Shown in pieces: positions 1-9,037 of a DNA stretch of 64,000 nt. The stretch is taken from positions 434,001 through 498,000 of the forward strand of contig NZ_JOBF01000003.1 of assembly GCF_000718635.1 (NCBI RefSeq). Direction: 5' to 3'. Both the position numbers and the translations under genes were made by a program. Under the pieces are notes generated by a model, which saw only the letters and a list, made by a program, of their open reading frames with translations, was not told where the DNA came from and ran no database searches. The DNA comes from Streptomyces varsoviensis (GTDB lineage Bacteria; Actinomycetota; Actinomycetes; Streptomycetales; Streptomycetaceae). How positions within the stretch are numbered: position 1 is the first letter of the stretch; every line of letters begins with the position of its first letter.

Positions 1-703
1 CGTCGGCGTTGCTCTTGACGGTGGCGAAGGCGAAGTCGAGGTCGGAGCCGTCGCCGTAGTCGTCCCGGCGGGGGTCGGTGAAGGTGCGGTCCACGGCCCA
101 CACCCCGTACGGCTGGCGCTCCTCGCCCTTCTGGTAGTCCGGTACGAACGCGGCCTGGTCGCCCATCGAGCAGTGCCCGGCGGTGACCAGCAGGTTGCCC
201 TTGGGGCTGTGCACGACGCTGGCCGTGCAGTGGTGGTTCTTCATGTCGTCGCCGACGTAGAAGAGGACGCCGACGGTGGGGATGCCGTCGAAGTGGCGGG
301 CGCTGCCCGTGATGCGCTGGGCCGGGTCGTCGGCCTCTTTGCCGTCCTCGTCGGCCGGGGCGTCCTTGGAGGCCTTCTCGGTCTTGCTGTCCTTGCTGGC
401 GTTGCTGTCCTTGCTGGCCTTGCCGGTCTTGTCCGCGCTGTCAGCGTTGTCGGTGTTGCCAGCGTTATTGGCGTTATCCGTCTTGGCGTCCTTGCCGGCG
501 GTGTCCGCGTCCGGCCCCTCCTGCGGCGGAGTGGCGGCGGACATCCGCGAGGGCCCCCAGAACCGCTGGGCCCTGGCGCTCGTCCAGTCGGCGTCCCGGT
601 CGTCGCCGCCCGGTCTGGGCACGGCCGCGGCGAGCGTGACGACATAGAGTCCCGCGAGCACGGCCCGGCCCCACCGGGCCCGGCTCCATCGGGAAAGACG
701 CAC
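1..703 (-). CDS. Trypsin-like serine peptidase, membrane-anchored or secreted (C-terminus cut by window edge)
   Basis: The visible N-terminal part has a basic stretch, one hydrophobic segment (about residues 12-30, RAVLAGLYVVTLAAAVP), a long Lys/Asp/Asn/Ala-rich linker, then a chymotrypsin-fold start. The motif TAGHC carries the catalytic His (codon at 173-175, about residue 177), and DLDFAFA further on fits the catalytic Asp region. The Ser motif lies outside the window. The family cleaves peptides outside the membrane. The start is a GTG at 703 behind a weak GGCGGGG; a GTG at 709 is also possible. No operon partner is visible. The fold call is firm, the start is not. Confidence 0.8.
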   Translation of the reverse strand, partial: MRLSRWSRARWGRAVLAGLYVVTLAAAVPRPGGDDRDADWTSARAQRFWGPSRMSAATPPQEGPDADTAGKDAKTDNANNAGNTDNADSADKTGKASKDSNASKDSKTEKASKDAPADEDGKEADDPAQRITGSARHFDGIPTVGVLFYVGDDMKNHHCTASVVHSPKGNLLVTAGHCSMGDQAAFVPDYQKGEERQPYGVWAVDRTFTDPRRDDYGDGSDLDFAFATVKSNAD

Positions 704-915
704 GTACACCCCCGCCGCTTCTGGAAGGTCACCGACAGGCTAGCCGCAGCCACCTGCTTCCCTCCCGTATCAAAACGATTTCCTCACCGTCTTTTCGTAC
801 ATGCCCCGTACGGCGGATCGCGTCCCAACAATCGGCGAACTGCTGCGAAACAGTCCGCCGTTTCGGCCCGGGGTTCCCTGCCCCGACACCCCCCGCTGTC
901 CCCCCGCCGTCCCCG

Positions 916-1698
916 CTACCCGCCCCACTGGTCGTAGCCGAGCTTGGCGACCAGCGCGACGACGACCACGACGAGCACCACCCGCACGAACCCGCTCCCC
1001 CGCTTCAGCGCCATCCGCGCGCCCGTCGCGCCGCCGATGAGGTTGAACAGGGCCATGGGCGCGGCGAGCTGCCAGAGCACCGTGCCCTGCGCGGAGAAGG
1101 TGATCAGGGCGCCCGCGTTGGTGCAGACGTTGACGACCTTGGCGGTCGCGGAGGCCGTGACCATGTCCATGTGCAGGATCGCTACGAGCGTCAGGACGAG
1201 GAAGGTGCCGGTGCCGGGGCCGATCAGCCCGTCGTAGAAGCCGATGCCGAGGCCCGCGACGAGGATGGCGGTCAGCACGCGGGCGCGGGTGGCGGGGCCG
1301 GTCGCCGGCGCGGTGCCGAAGGCGGGCCGCAGCAGGACGAAGGCGAGCACGGCGAGCAGGACGACCATGATCAGTGGCCGGAGCACCGCGCTGTCGATGC
1401 CGGCCGCGAAGAAGGCCCCGGCCAGTGAGCCGCCCGCCGCGGCGAGCCCGATGCGCACCGCCGTCCGTACGTCCAGCGGGGCCTTGCGGGTGTAGGTGAT
1501 GGCGGCGGCGGACGTGCCGACGATCGATACGGCCTTGTTGGTGCCCAGCACGTAGGCGGGGGCGACATGGGGGAGGCCGACGAGCAGCGCCGGGAGTTGG
1601 AGGAGGCCCCCGCCGCCTACGACGGCGTCGATCCAGCCGGCCGCGGCGGCGGCCAGGCAGAGCAGGAGCAGCGTTGTCGCGGATATGTCATGGATCAC
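916..1698 (-). CDS. TauE/SafE-family sulfite exporter-like permease
   Basis: This is a 260-residue integral membrane protein with about eight hydrophobic segments and the glycine-rich family signature GWIDAVVGGGG near the N-terminus, repeated in the second half as GFYDGLIGPGTG. TauE/SafE proteins export small sulfur-containing or organic anions; the substrate cannot be read from sequence. I start at the GTG at 1698. The open frame continues upstream, but that part encodes only Arg/Gly/Ser-rich low complexity matching a DNA repeat and is probably not translated. It stands alone, divergent from the conservon. Confidence 0.85.
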   Translation of the reverse strand: MIHDISATTLLLLCLAAAAAGWIDAVVGGGGLLQLPALLVGLPHVAPAYVLGTNKAVSIVGTSAAAITYTRKAPLDVRTAVRIGLAAAGGSLAGAFFAAGIDSAVLRPLIMVVLLAVLAFVLLRPAFGTAPATGPATRARVLTAILVAGLGIGFYDGLIGPGTGTFLVLTLVAILHMDMVTASATAKVVNVCTNAGALITFSAQGTVLWQLAAPMALFNLIGGATGARMALKRGSGFVRVVLVVVVVALVAKLGYDQWGG

Positions 1699-1751
1699 CG
1701 GCGTGATCGTACGGGCCGCCCTCGATCCGGTCTTCGAACTCGTCCTCGACC

Positions 1752-1814
1752 CGTTCTCGACTCGCCCGCGGTCCCCGCGACCCGTCCTCGACTCGCCCGC
1801 GGCCCCCGCGACCC
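1752..1814. repeat. 31-bp tandem duplication upstream of the TauE gene
   Basis: Two near-identical 31-bp units start at 1752 and 1783 (core CTCGACTCGCCCGCGG), with decayed relatives to about 1855. They lie just upstream of the GTG start at 1698 and produce the spurious Arg/Gly-rich N-terminal extension of that frame. Confidence 0.7.
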
Positions 1815-2034
1815 GTCCGCGCCCCGTCCGCGACCCGCCCTCGACCCGTACGCGATTCCGGCATTGGATTCGAAACCGGTTGATCCCGCCCCACTGCCGC
1901 TCGGCCAGTGACACGGGTTTCAACCCTCCACCGTCCCCAAGTGGAAGATTTATGGCTTGTTTTAACTGTTAGTTGTCCGACAGCCCCTCGATTTCGCCCA
2001 CTTGATCAGTAGTATTTTGCCGGCCTTGATCCCC

Positions 2035-2099
2035 CTCATCCCTTGCCCCCTCATCCCTTGATCCGCCTCATCCGTTGGTCCGCCTCATCCTTTGATCCA
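2035..2099. repeat. Four 15-17 bp tandem units ahead of the conservon
   Basis: Units at 2035, 2050, 2067 and 2084 share CTCATCC(C/G/T)TTG followed by (A/G)TCC. They sit 55 bp before the cvnA start. The DNA at 1924-2030 upstream of them is unusually AT-rich for this genome and is a plausible promoter region, but I cannot place -35/-10 boxes with confidence. Confidence 0.6.
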
Positions 2100-2153
2100 C
2101 GGTCGCGCCCCGGGCTCCTGGCTGCCTCCGCCGTACACCGTTCGAGGAAATCC

Positions 2154-3716
2154 ATGACCCAAGCGTTCTCGGTCACCGGTGCCGCCGCCGTGACCACGAT
2201 CGTCGTCGCGGCCCTGCTGGCGGTCTGCGCGGTGCTGCTCACCGCCTGGGCGGTGCGGCTGCGCGGCGCCCTGAGCACCGCCCGTTCCCACGCGGCACGC
2301 CTGACCACCGACTCCACCCGCCTCGCCGCCGACAACGCGCGCCTCACGGCCGAGGCCGCGCGGCTGGCGGAGGTGGCGGACGGGCACGCCGCCGAGGCGG
2401 CCCGGCTCGCGGCCGTACGGGCGGACTTCGACGAGGCGGCCCGCAGGGAGCGTTCGCTGCGCGACTCGGTCCAGGCGTCGTTCGAGTCGGTGGCCCGGAA
2501 CGTGCACGCGATGGCGACGGTGCAGCAGCAGGTGCTGGACGGGCTCGGCCGCGCGGTCTCCGAGGCCCCGCTGATGGCCCAGGTCATGGCGGCCGACCAC
2601 GCCGCCGCCCAGATGACCCGCAAGGCGCAGACGCTCCTCGTGATGTGCGGGATCTGGCCGGCCCGGCGCGAGACCCGGCCCGTCACGCTCTTCGACTGCG
2701 TGCGCGGCGCGCAGTCGCGGATCGTCGAGTTCGGGCGGGTGGACGTGCACGGCGGCCAGTCGCTGTACGCGATGGCGCCCGCCGTCGAGGGGCTGATGCA
2801 CTCCGTGGCCGAACTCCTGGAGAACGCCACGGTCTTCTCCCCCTCCCGCACCCAGGTCGCCGTCTCCGTCCGGGAGGTCGCCGCCGGCGCCGTCATCGAG
2901 ATCGACGACGCGGGGCTCGGCATGCCGCCGGACGTACTGCGCCAGGCCACCGCACAACTCCGCGACGAGCTGGACCTCGCGCAGTTGGGCGCGGTGCCGC
3001 GGCTGGGGCTCGCGTGCGTGGGCCGCTGGTCGCGGGAGCTGGGGTTCGGGGTGGAGCTGTCGACGGCGTCCGCGTACGGCGGGACGCGCGTGGTCGTGTT
3101 CGTACCGCACCGGCTGCTGACCGAGCCGACGTTGGAGGAGCCGATTCCGGTCGTCGCCCCGCCGCGTCCGGCGGCGGTTCCGACGGCTCCGGCGGCTCTG
3201 ACAGTTCCGACGGGTCCGACGGCTCCGACCGTTCCGGCGACGCCGGCCGTGCCTGGCTCGGCCCCGGCCCCGGCCCGTACGCCCGTACATGGGGAAGCCG
3301 GGGCCCCGGCCGTACGCGCGGGGACGGGGGCCTCGGCCGTACGAGACGGGGCGGGGACGCCCGTACGCGACGGGGCGGGGGCGATGGCCGACGGAGGCCA
3401 AGAGCCCTCCGCCGGCGCCGCCCCCCAGTCGACGCCGGGCGGCCTGCCCCAGCGTCGGAGCCGCCGTCGGCAGCCCGGCGCGGCGTACGCACCGGCGCAA
3501 CCCCCCAGGCAGGGGCCGCCCGCGTCGCCGGCCGTGCCGCGGGCCGCGGAACGGCCGTGGACCCCCGAGGCGGCCGGCGCGTCCGTGGCCAGCGTGGTCC
3601 AGGGCACTCGGCGCGGCCGGGCCCAGCTCGGCGAGGCCGCCGCGCCGCCCGGCGCCGCCGCGCCCGAAGCCGACTCCCCCACCTCCCCCACCGCTGAGGA
3701 AGAAGGAGGCCGTTGA
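2154..3716 (+). CDS. cvnA: CvnA: conservon sensor-kinase-like ATPase
   Basis: This is a 520-residue membrane protein. It has one strong transmembrane segment (about residues 10-32), an Ala/Arg-rich coiled coil (about 40-100), a helical dimerisation-like region, then a GHKL ATPase domain with N-box ELLENAT (about 219) and G1-box DDAGLGM (about 250). A 150-residue Pro/Ala/Gly-rich tail follows. In Streptomyces conservons CvnA resembles a histidine kinase and scaffolds CvnB, CvnC and CvnD at the membrane, probably feeding the GTPase. The ATG at 2154 follows GAGGAAA at normal distance and gives the expected N-terminal membrane helix. Its stop overlaps cvnB by one base. Confidence 0.9.
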   Translation: MTQAFSVTGAAAVTTIVVAALLAVCAVLLTAWAVRLRGALSTARSHAARLTTDSTRLAADNARLTAEAARLAEVADGHAAEAARLAAVRADFDEAARRERSLRDSVQASFESVARNVHAMATVQQQVLDGLGRAVSEAPLMAQVMAADHAAAQMTRKAQTLLVMCGIWPARRETRPVTLFDCVRGAQSRIVEFGRVDVHGGQSLYAMAPAVEGLMHSVAELLENATVFSPSRTQVAVSVREVAAGAVIEIDDAGLGMPPDVLRQATAQLRDELDLAQLGAVPRLGLACVGRWSRELGFGVELSTASAYGGTRVVVFVPHRLLTEPTLEEPIPVVAPPRPAAVPTAPAALTVPTGPTAPTVPATPAVPGSAPAPARTPVHGEAGAPAVRAGTGASAVRDGAGTPVRDGAGAMADGGQEPSAGAAPQSTPGGLPQRRSRRRQPGAAYAPAQPPRQGPPASPAVPRAAERPWTPEAAGASVASVVQGTRRGRAQLGEAAAPPGAAAPEADSPTSPTAEEEGGR

Positions 3717-4162
3717 TGGCCGGCACGATTTCCAAACTCCCCGATGTGGGCTGGATGCTCCGGCCGTTGACGCGGATACCGGGCGTACGGCACGCGGTCG
3801 TGGTCTCCGAGGACGGCCTGCGGATGGGGCACGAGTCGGCCGAGGGGCTCTCCGGCGACGTGCCGCGGCTGGGCCTGGACGAGGCCGAGTCGCTGGCCGC
3901 CGCCTGTGCGGCGATGACGGTGACCAGCCGGAGCGCGGCGGCCCTGCTGTTCGGGGAGAGCGCGGGCGTACGGCAGTTGATGGTCGAGTCGGAGAGCGGG
4001 TTCATCCTCTTCACCTCGGCCGGGGTGAGCGCGTCCCTCGGCGTGGCCACGGAGGCGGACGCCGATGTCGGCCTGGTCGCCCAGCAGATGCAGTTGCTGG
4101 TGGCCAAGATCGGGGCGCACCTGAGCAGTCAGCCACGGGAACCGGTGAACCCCGAGTCATGA
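3716..4162 (+). CDS. cvnB: CvnB: roadblock/LC7-domain protein
   Basis: This 148-residue soluble protein is a single roadblock/LC7 fold, with LTRIPGVRHAVVVSEDGL near the start and the alternating strand-helix pattern through RQLMVESESGFILF. In conservons CvnB is thought to act as a regulator of the Ras-like GTPase CvnD, as roadblock proteins do for small GTPases elsewhere. The start ATG overlaps the cvnA TGA by one base and has a strong AAGGAGG. The stop shares four bases with cvnC, so translation is probably coupled. Confidence 0.93.
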   Translation: MAGTISKLPDVGWMLRPLTRIPGVRHAVVVSEDGLRMGHESAEGLSGDVPRLGLDEAESLAAACAAMTVTSRSAAALLFGESAGVRQLMVESESGFILFTSAGVSASLGVATEADADVGLVAQQMQLLVAKIGAHLSSQPREPVNPES

Positions 4163-4518
4163 TCGGGCCCGGGGAGGAGCGGACCACCGACGCGGTACGG
4201 CCCTATGTGATCACGGGCGGACGCGTGGGCTCCGCACGGGCGGAGCTGGCGTTGGAGACGCTCGTGAGCGCGTCGGGGAGCGCCCCCGACCCGTCCCTCC
4301 AACCCGAGTACCGGCGGATCGTGGAACGCTGCCAGGGGCTGCTGTCGGTGGCGGAGGTCGCCGCCCACCTCGGACAGTCGCCCGCCGTGGTGCGGGTGTT
4401 GCTGGCGGACCTCATCGACTGGGGCCATATCCGGGCGAGGCCGCCCGTACCGGTCGCCGAGCACGCCGATATGGACGTGCTGAGAAAGGTGCTTGATGGG
4501 CTCGAAGCGAAACTCTGA
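4159..4518 (+). CDS. cvnC: CvnC: DUF742 protein
   Basis: This is a 119-residue soluble DUF742 protein. A short acidic N-terminus with VRPYVITGGR is followed by a winged-helix-like region (CQGLLSVAEVAAHLGQSPAVVRVLLADLI, about residues 58-85). Conservon C proteins bind CvnA or CvnD; their chemistry is unknown. The start overlaps cvnB by four bases (ATGA) and its end overlaps the start of cvnD, as expected for the third gene of a conservon. Confidence 0.92.
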   Translation: MIGPGEERTTDAVRPYVITGGRVGSARAELALETLVSASGSAPDPSLQPEYRRIVERCQGLLSVAEVAAHLGQSPAVVRVLLADLIDWGHIRARPPVPVAEHADMDVLRKVLDGLEAKL

Positions 4519-5404
4519 CGTGGTGAGCGTGGCGGGTGGGACGACAGTGAGCAGCAGCGATGCGGCGGCCGTCGGCACAACGGGTGGACCGGGCGCCGCG
4601 GATGGGCCGGATGCAGCGGGCAAAACGGGCGCGGCGGACGGGCCGGGCGCGGCGGACGGACCAGGCGACGGGCACTCCGCCGGTGCTGGCACCGGCGCCG
4701 GCGCGCCCACGGCCGACTCCTCCGACCCGGCCGGCCCGGAGAGCCCGGAGGGCCCCGCCGACTCCTCCGACGTCTACGTCAGCCCCAGCGTCTCCGGCGC
4801 CGCCAAGATCCTGGTCGTCGGCCCCATGGGCGTCGGCAAGACCACGCTGATCAGCACCGTCTCGGAGATCAAGCCGCTGTCCACCGAGGCGACCATGACC
4901 CAGGCGGGCGCCCGCGTGGACACCGCGCCGCCCTCCGCGAAGACCACCACGACCGTCGCCCTCGACTTCGGCCGCATCACCCTCGGCGGCGAGCTGGTGC
5001 TCTACCTCTTCGGCACGCCCGGCCAGCACCGCTTTCTGCCCGCCTGGAAGGACCTGGCGCGCGGCGCGCTCGGCGCGCTCGCCCTCGTCGACACCCGTGA
5101 CCTGTCGGCCTCGTTCGACGCCATCGGCCACCTCGAAGACCTCGACGTGCCCTTCACGGTCGCCGTCAACGCCTTCCCGGACAGCGCCCTGCACGACGAG
5201 GGCGAGTTGCGCACCGCCCTCGACCTGCTGCCCCGCACGCCGCTGGTGATCTGTGACGCGCGCGAGTACCGGTCGTCGCTGAAGGCGCTGATCTCGCTGG
5301 TCACACACCTCATCGCGCTCAACACCGCTCCCTCCCCCACCTCCCCCATCTCGTCCGTCTCCCCCGCCGCGACCGCGGCGCCGCTCGCCCCGGAGCCGTC
5401 ATGA
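4496..5404 (+). CDS. cvnD: CvnD: conservon Ras-like GTPase (MglA/Era-type)
   Basis: This is a 302-residue GTP-binding switch protein. The first 100 residues are a low-complexity Gly/Ala/Asp/Pro region, longer than in most CvnD proteins I know of. The GTPase core follows: P-loop GPMGVGKTT (about 108-117), G3 FGTPGQ (about 172, the usual DxxG altered as is typical of this family), and a VAVNAF G4-like strand (about 224). It ends in a Pro/Ser tail. The start overlaps cvnC by 23 bp and the stop overlaps the P450 start (ATGA). It is presumed to cycle between GDP and GTP under control of CvnB. Confidence 0.92.
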   Translation: MGSKRNSDVVSVAGGTTVSSSDAAAVGTTGGPGAADGPDAAGKTGAADGPGAADGPGDGHSAGAGTGAGAPTADSSDPAGPESPEGPADSSDVYVSPSVSGAAKILVVGPMGVGKTTLISTVSEIKPLSTEATMTQAGARVDTAPPSAKTTTTVALDFGRITLGGELVLYLFGTPGQHRFLPAWKDLARGALGALALVDTRDLSASFDAIGHLEDLDVPFTVAVNAFPDSALHDEGELRTALDLLPRTPLVICDAREYRSSLKALISLVTHLIALNTAPSPTSPISSVSPAATAAPLAPEPS

Positions 5405-6642
5405 CCAGCACCGCCGCCCGCATTCCGCTGTACGGGCCGACGATTGACGGCGACGCGGCGGCCCTGTACGAGCGGATGCGCGCGGAACACGGCCCGGTCG
5501 TGCCCGTATCGCTCGCCCCGGGGCTCGACGCCTGGCTGGTGGTCGGCCACCGGGAACTGCTCCATCTCACCCGCGACGAGCAGTACTTCTCGCACGACCC
5601 GCGCCGCTGGACTCCGCTGCGCGAGGGCCGGGTGCCGCGCGACTCGCCCGTACTGCCCATGGTCGGCTGGCGGCCCGCGCTGCTGTACTCGGACGGGCAG
5701 CAGCACCGGCGGATGCGCGGGGCGGTCGCCGACGCGCTGGCCCGCGTGAACGGGCACGAGCTGATCCGGTCCGTACGGGCCACCGCCGAGCGGCTCATCG
5801 CGGAGTTCGCCACCGGCGGCGCCACCGAGGCGGAGCTGGTGGGCCAGTACGCGCGCGCCCTGCCGCTGCACGTGGTGACCGGGCTGCTGGGCATCGGCGC
5901 GGAGGCCGGACCGCCGCTGGTCGAGGCGATCACCACGACCGTCGCCGCCACGGCGGAGTCCCCGGCGGCCAGCCGCCGGATGTCCGCCATGCTGAGCGAG
6001 CTGATCGAGGAGAAGCGCCGCGCGCCCGGCGAGGACCTGGTCTCCTGGCTGCTCGGGCACGACGCGGGGCTCAGCGACGAGGAGTTGCTGCACAACATCG
6101 TGGTGACCATCGTCGCGGGCAACCGGACCACCGGTAACTGGATCGCCACCACCCTGCTGATCCTGCTCACCGACCCGGCCTTCCGCTCCTCCCTCTCCCG
6201 CGGCCACCTCACCGTCGACGACGCGCTCGACCTGGTCCTGTGGCGCTTCCCGCCGACCCAGAACTTCCCCGCCCGCTACGCCACCCGCGACCTGTCCTTC
6301 GGCGGCCAGGACGTGCGCGCGGGCGACATGCTCGTCCTCGGCCTGGCGGGCGCCAACGCCGACCCCGAGGTGCTGCCCGCCGACGGCCGGCCCGTCGTCG
6401 GCAACCGCTCGCACCTCGCCTTCGGCGCGGGCCCGCACACCTGCCCGGCCCAGGACCCGGCCCGCCTGATCGCCCGTACCGCCGTGGACACGCTGCGGCA
6501 CCGGCTGCCCGACCTCGAACTCGCCGTGCCGGAGTCCGCGCTGACGTGGGCCGCGTCACCCTGGACGAAGGAGCTGGCGGCCCTGCCCGTACGGTTCAGC
6601 CGGCCCGCCCTCGCCGCCACGGCCCTTGGAGACCCCAGATGA
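5401..6642 (+). CDS. Cytochrome P450, CYP157-like, without EXXR
   Basis: This 413-residue P450 is the fifth conservon gene. The heme loop is AFGAGPHTCPAQ with the ligand Cys at about residue 348. The K-helix, normally EXXR, reads D277-L-V-L-W281, and the I-helix motif reads AGNRTT, so the usual acid before Thr is replaced by Arg. Loss of EXXR is the known hallmark of the Streptomyces CYP157 family, where the position reads like EQSLW, and CYP157 members are found beside CYP154 members in conservons, as here. Catalysis may be altered or absent. Its start and stop both overlap neighbours, so it is co-translated. Confidence 0.9.
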   Translation: MTSTAARIPLYGPTIDGDAAALYERMRAEHGPVVPVSLAPGLDAWLVVGHRELLHLTRDEQYFSHDPRRWTPLREGRVPRDSPVLPMVGWRPALLYSDGQQHRRMRGAVADALARVNGHELIRSVRATAERLIAEFATGGATEAELVGQYARALPLHVVTGLLGIGAEAGPPLVEAITTTVAATAESPAASRRMSAMLSELIEEKRRAPGEDLVSWLLGHDAGLSDEELLHNIVVTIVAGNRTTGNWIATTLLILLTDPAFRSSLSRGHLTVDDALDLVLWRFPPTQNFPARYATRDLSFGGQDVRAGDMLVLGLAGANADPEVLPADGRPVVGNRSHLAFGAGPHTCPAQDPARLIARTAVDTLRHRLPDLELAVPESALTWAASPWTKELAALPVRFSRPALAATALGDPR

Positions 6643-7991
6643 CTGTTCCTTCAGCCGCACCCACGTCCGCATCCACGTCCGAGCCTGCGTCCGCATCCGC
6701 ATCCACGTCCGAGCCTGCGTCCGCATCCGCGTCCGAGCCTGCGTCCACACCCGCGTCCGCATCTTCCTCTACGTCCGCGTCCGCGCCGCACCTCCTAGAC
6801 CCCGCCGGCGGGCAGCACGCCGTCAACGAGCGGTTGCGCGCCCTGGGCGCCGCGGTGCCGGTGACGCTCCCCGGCGGCGTGGCCGGCTTCGCCGTCACCG
6901 GTCATGAGGAGCTGAAGGAGTTCCTCGGCCACCCGGACGTCGCCAAGAACGCCTGCCACTTCGCGGCGATGCGCGCGGGCGAGATACCGCCGGGCTGGCC
7001 GCTCGCCACCTTCGCCACCGTCGAGGGCATGACCACCGCCGACGGGGCCGACCACCGGCGGCTGCGCTCCCTGGTCACCAAGGCGTTCACGGCGCGCCGC
7101 GTGGAGGCGCTGCGCCCCCGGATCGAGAAGCTGACCGAGGACCTGCTGGACCGGCTGCCCGCCGCGGCGGACCCGGACGGCGTGGTGGACCTGCGGCAGC
7201 ACTTCGCCTATCCGCTGCCGATGAGCGTCATCTGCGAACTCCTCGGCGTGGACGCCGACCTGCATGACCGGCTGCACGAGCTGTCCAACTTGATAGTCAG
7301 CACGGTCGTCGAGCCCGCCCAGGTGCTGTCCGCCAACCGCGAGATGGTCGCGATCCTCACCCATGTCGCCGAGGTCCGCCGCGCGGACCCGGGCGAGGAC
7401 CTGACGAGCGCGCTGATCGCGGCCCGCGAGGAGAACGGCGACCGGCTCAGCGAGCGGGAGCTGGTCGGCACCCTGCTGCTGATGATCATCGCCGGCCATG
7501 AGACGACCCTGAACCTCATCAACAACGCGGTACGGGCGCTATGCGCGCACCCCGACCAGTTGGCGCTCGTCCGGACCGGGGACGCCACCTGGGCGGCCGT
7601 CGTCGAGGAGACCCTCCGCTACGACAGCCCCGTCAGCCACTTCCCGTTCCGCTACCCCACAACCGACCTGGAGGTCGGCGGCGCGGTCATCCCCGAGGGC
7701 ACGCCCGTACTCGCCTCCTACTCCGCCGCCGGGCGCGACCCGCGGACGTACGGGCCGGACGCGGACCGCTTCGACGTGACCCGGCTCGCCGGCCGCCACC
7801 TCTCCTTCGGCCACGGCCCGCACTTCTGCCTCGGCGCGCCGCTGGCCCGGCTGGAGGCGACCATCGCCCTCGACCGGCTCTTCACCCGCTACCCCGAGCT
7901 GGCACAGGCCGTCCCGGACGCGGAGCTGGCGCCGCTGCCGAGCTTCGTCGGCAACAGCACACAGAGCCTGCCGGTGCGACTCACCCCCTGA
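6639..7991 (+). CDS. Cytochrome P450, CYP154-like
   Basis: This 450-residue P450 is the sixth gene of the conservon operon. It has a canonical I-helix (AGHETT), a K-helix EXXR (E324-T-L-R327 in VEETLRYDSP), and heme loop FGHGPHFCLG with Cys about 397. Residues 2-50 are a low-complexity Ser/Ala/Thr/Glu/Pro stretch encoded by tandem TCCGAGCCTGCG / TCCGCATCC units, beyond the normal P450 length of about 400. The start overlaps the upstream stop (ATGA). It probably oxidises a small hydrophobic molecule together with, or under influence of, its CYP157-like neighbour. Confidence 0.92.
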   Translation: MTVPSAAPTSASTSEPASASASTSEPASASASEPASTPASASSSTSASAPHLLDPAGGQHAVNERLRALGAAVPVTLPGGVAGFAVTGHEELKEFLGHPDVAKNACHFAAMRAGEIPPGWPLATFATVEGMTTADGADHRRLRSLVTKAFTARRVEALRPRIEKLTEDLLDRLPAAADPDGVVDLRQHFAYPLPMSVICELLGVDADLHDRLHELSNLIVSTVVEPAQVLSANREMVAILTHVAEVRRADPGEDLTSALIAAREENGDRLSERELVGTLLLMIIAGHETTLNLINNAVRALCAHPDQLALVRTGDATWAAVVEETLRYDSPVSHFPFRYPTTDLEVGGAVIPEGTPVLASYSAAGRDPRTYGPDADRFDVTRLAGRHLSFGHGPHFCLGAPLARLEATIALDRLFTRYPELAQAVPDAELAPLPSFVGNSTQSLPVRLTP

Positions 7992-8053
7992 ACGCCCCGC
8001 CCCGCGCGTCCCGGCTCGCTACCTTGACCGGAACAGCGAGGTGAGGAGAGCAC

Positions 8054-9001
8054 GTGACGGGCTGGAGCGCGCACGACATCCCCGACCAGAGCGGCCGCGT
8101 CGCGGTGGTGACCGGCGCCAACAGCGGCCTCGGCGAGGTGACCGCCCGCGAACTCGCCCGGCACGGCGCCAAGGTGGTGCTGGCCTGCCGCGACGAGACG
8201 CGCGGCCGGGCCGCCGAACGGCGCGTGAAGGACCGCGTGCCCGGCGCGGACGTGCGGTTCGCGCCGCTGGACCTCGCGAACCTCGCGTCCGTACGGGACT
8301 TCGCCGCAGCCTTCCCGGAGCACGCGGGCGGCGACGGCGAGGGCCGGCTGGACCTGCTGATCAACAACGCGGGCGTGATGGCGCTGCCACCGCGCAGGAC
8401 GGTCGACGGCTTCGAGATGCAGTTCGGCACCAACCATCTGGGGCACTTCGCGCTGACGGGGCTGCTGCTGCCGTTTCTGCTCGCCACGCGCGCGGGCGCG
8501 CGCGTGGTCACTCTCTCCAGCGGTTTCCACTTCCTGGGCTGCGTGGACCCGCGCGACCTCGACATGGAGCACCGCTACCGCCGCTGGATCGCCTACGGCC
8601 GTTCCAAGAGCGCCAATCTCCTCTTCACCCACGAACTGGCGCGACGGCTGACGGCGGCCGGTACGGACATCCTGTCGGTCGCCGCCCACCCCGGCTACGC
8701 CGCCACGAACCTCCAGACGGCCGGCGTCCGCATAGAGGGCCGCGCCACGGCCGAGCGGGTGGTCGAGGCCGCCAACGGCATCATCGGCCAGAGCCCCGAG
8801 CGCGGCGCCCTCCCCACCCTGTACGCGGCCACGGCCCCGGGCGTCGTCCAGGACGGCTTCTACGGGCCGCGCAACCAGGTGCGGGGCGCGCCGGGGCGTT
8901 CGCTGCGGGCACGGTGGACGGTGAACGACAGGACGAGCGCGGGGCTGTGGGCGGTGTCGGAGCGGCTGACGGGGGTTTCGTACGGGCTGTTGGAGGGGTG
9001 A
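8054..9001 (+). CDS. Short-chain dehydrogenase/reductase (retinol-dehydrogenase-like)
   Basis: This is a 315-residue oxidoreductase with nucleotide motif TGANSGLGE (about residue 20), NNAG (about 97), an active-site Ser in TLSSGF, and YGRSK with Tyr about 181 and Lys about 185. The length and the LDLANLASVRDFA region fit the WW-oxidoreductase/retinol-dehydrogenase-like SDR subgroup common in Streptomyces. The substrate is unknown. The GTG start has a close GAGGTGAGGAG. It follows the conservon by 62 bp and may be transcribed with it, though the gap argues for its own signal. Confidence 0.88.
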   Translation: MTGWSAHDIPDQSGRVAVVTGANSGLGEVTARELARHGAKVVLACRDETRGRAAERRVKDRVPGADVRFAPLDLANLASVRDFAAAFPEHAGGDGEGRLDLLINNAGVMALPPRRTVDGFEMQFGTNHLGHFALTGLLLPFLLATRAGARVVTLSSGFHFLGCVDPRDLDMEHRYRRWIAYGRSKSANLLFTHELARRLTAAGTDILSVAAHPGYAATNLQTAGVRIEGRATAERVVEAANGIIGQSPERGALPTLYAATAPGVVQDGFYGPRNQVRGAPGRSLRARWTVNDRTSAGLWAVSERLTGVSYGLLEG

Positions 9002-9037
9002 GGGCGGGGTGAGGGGGCCCGTGGTCGCGTGTGACGG

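Noticed and set aside
2051..4120. A 689-residue leftward open frame opposite the conservon
   Set aside because: It is the antisense of cvnA and cvnB; GC-rich codons leave antisense frames open. The plus-strand genes have domains and overlapping stops.
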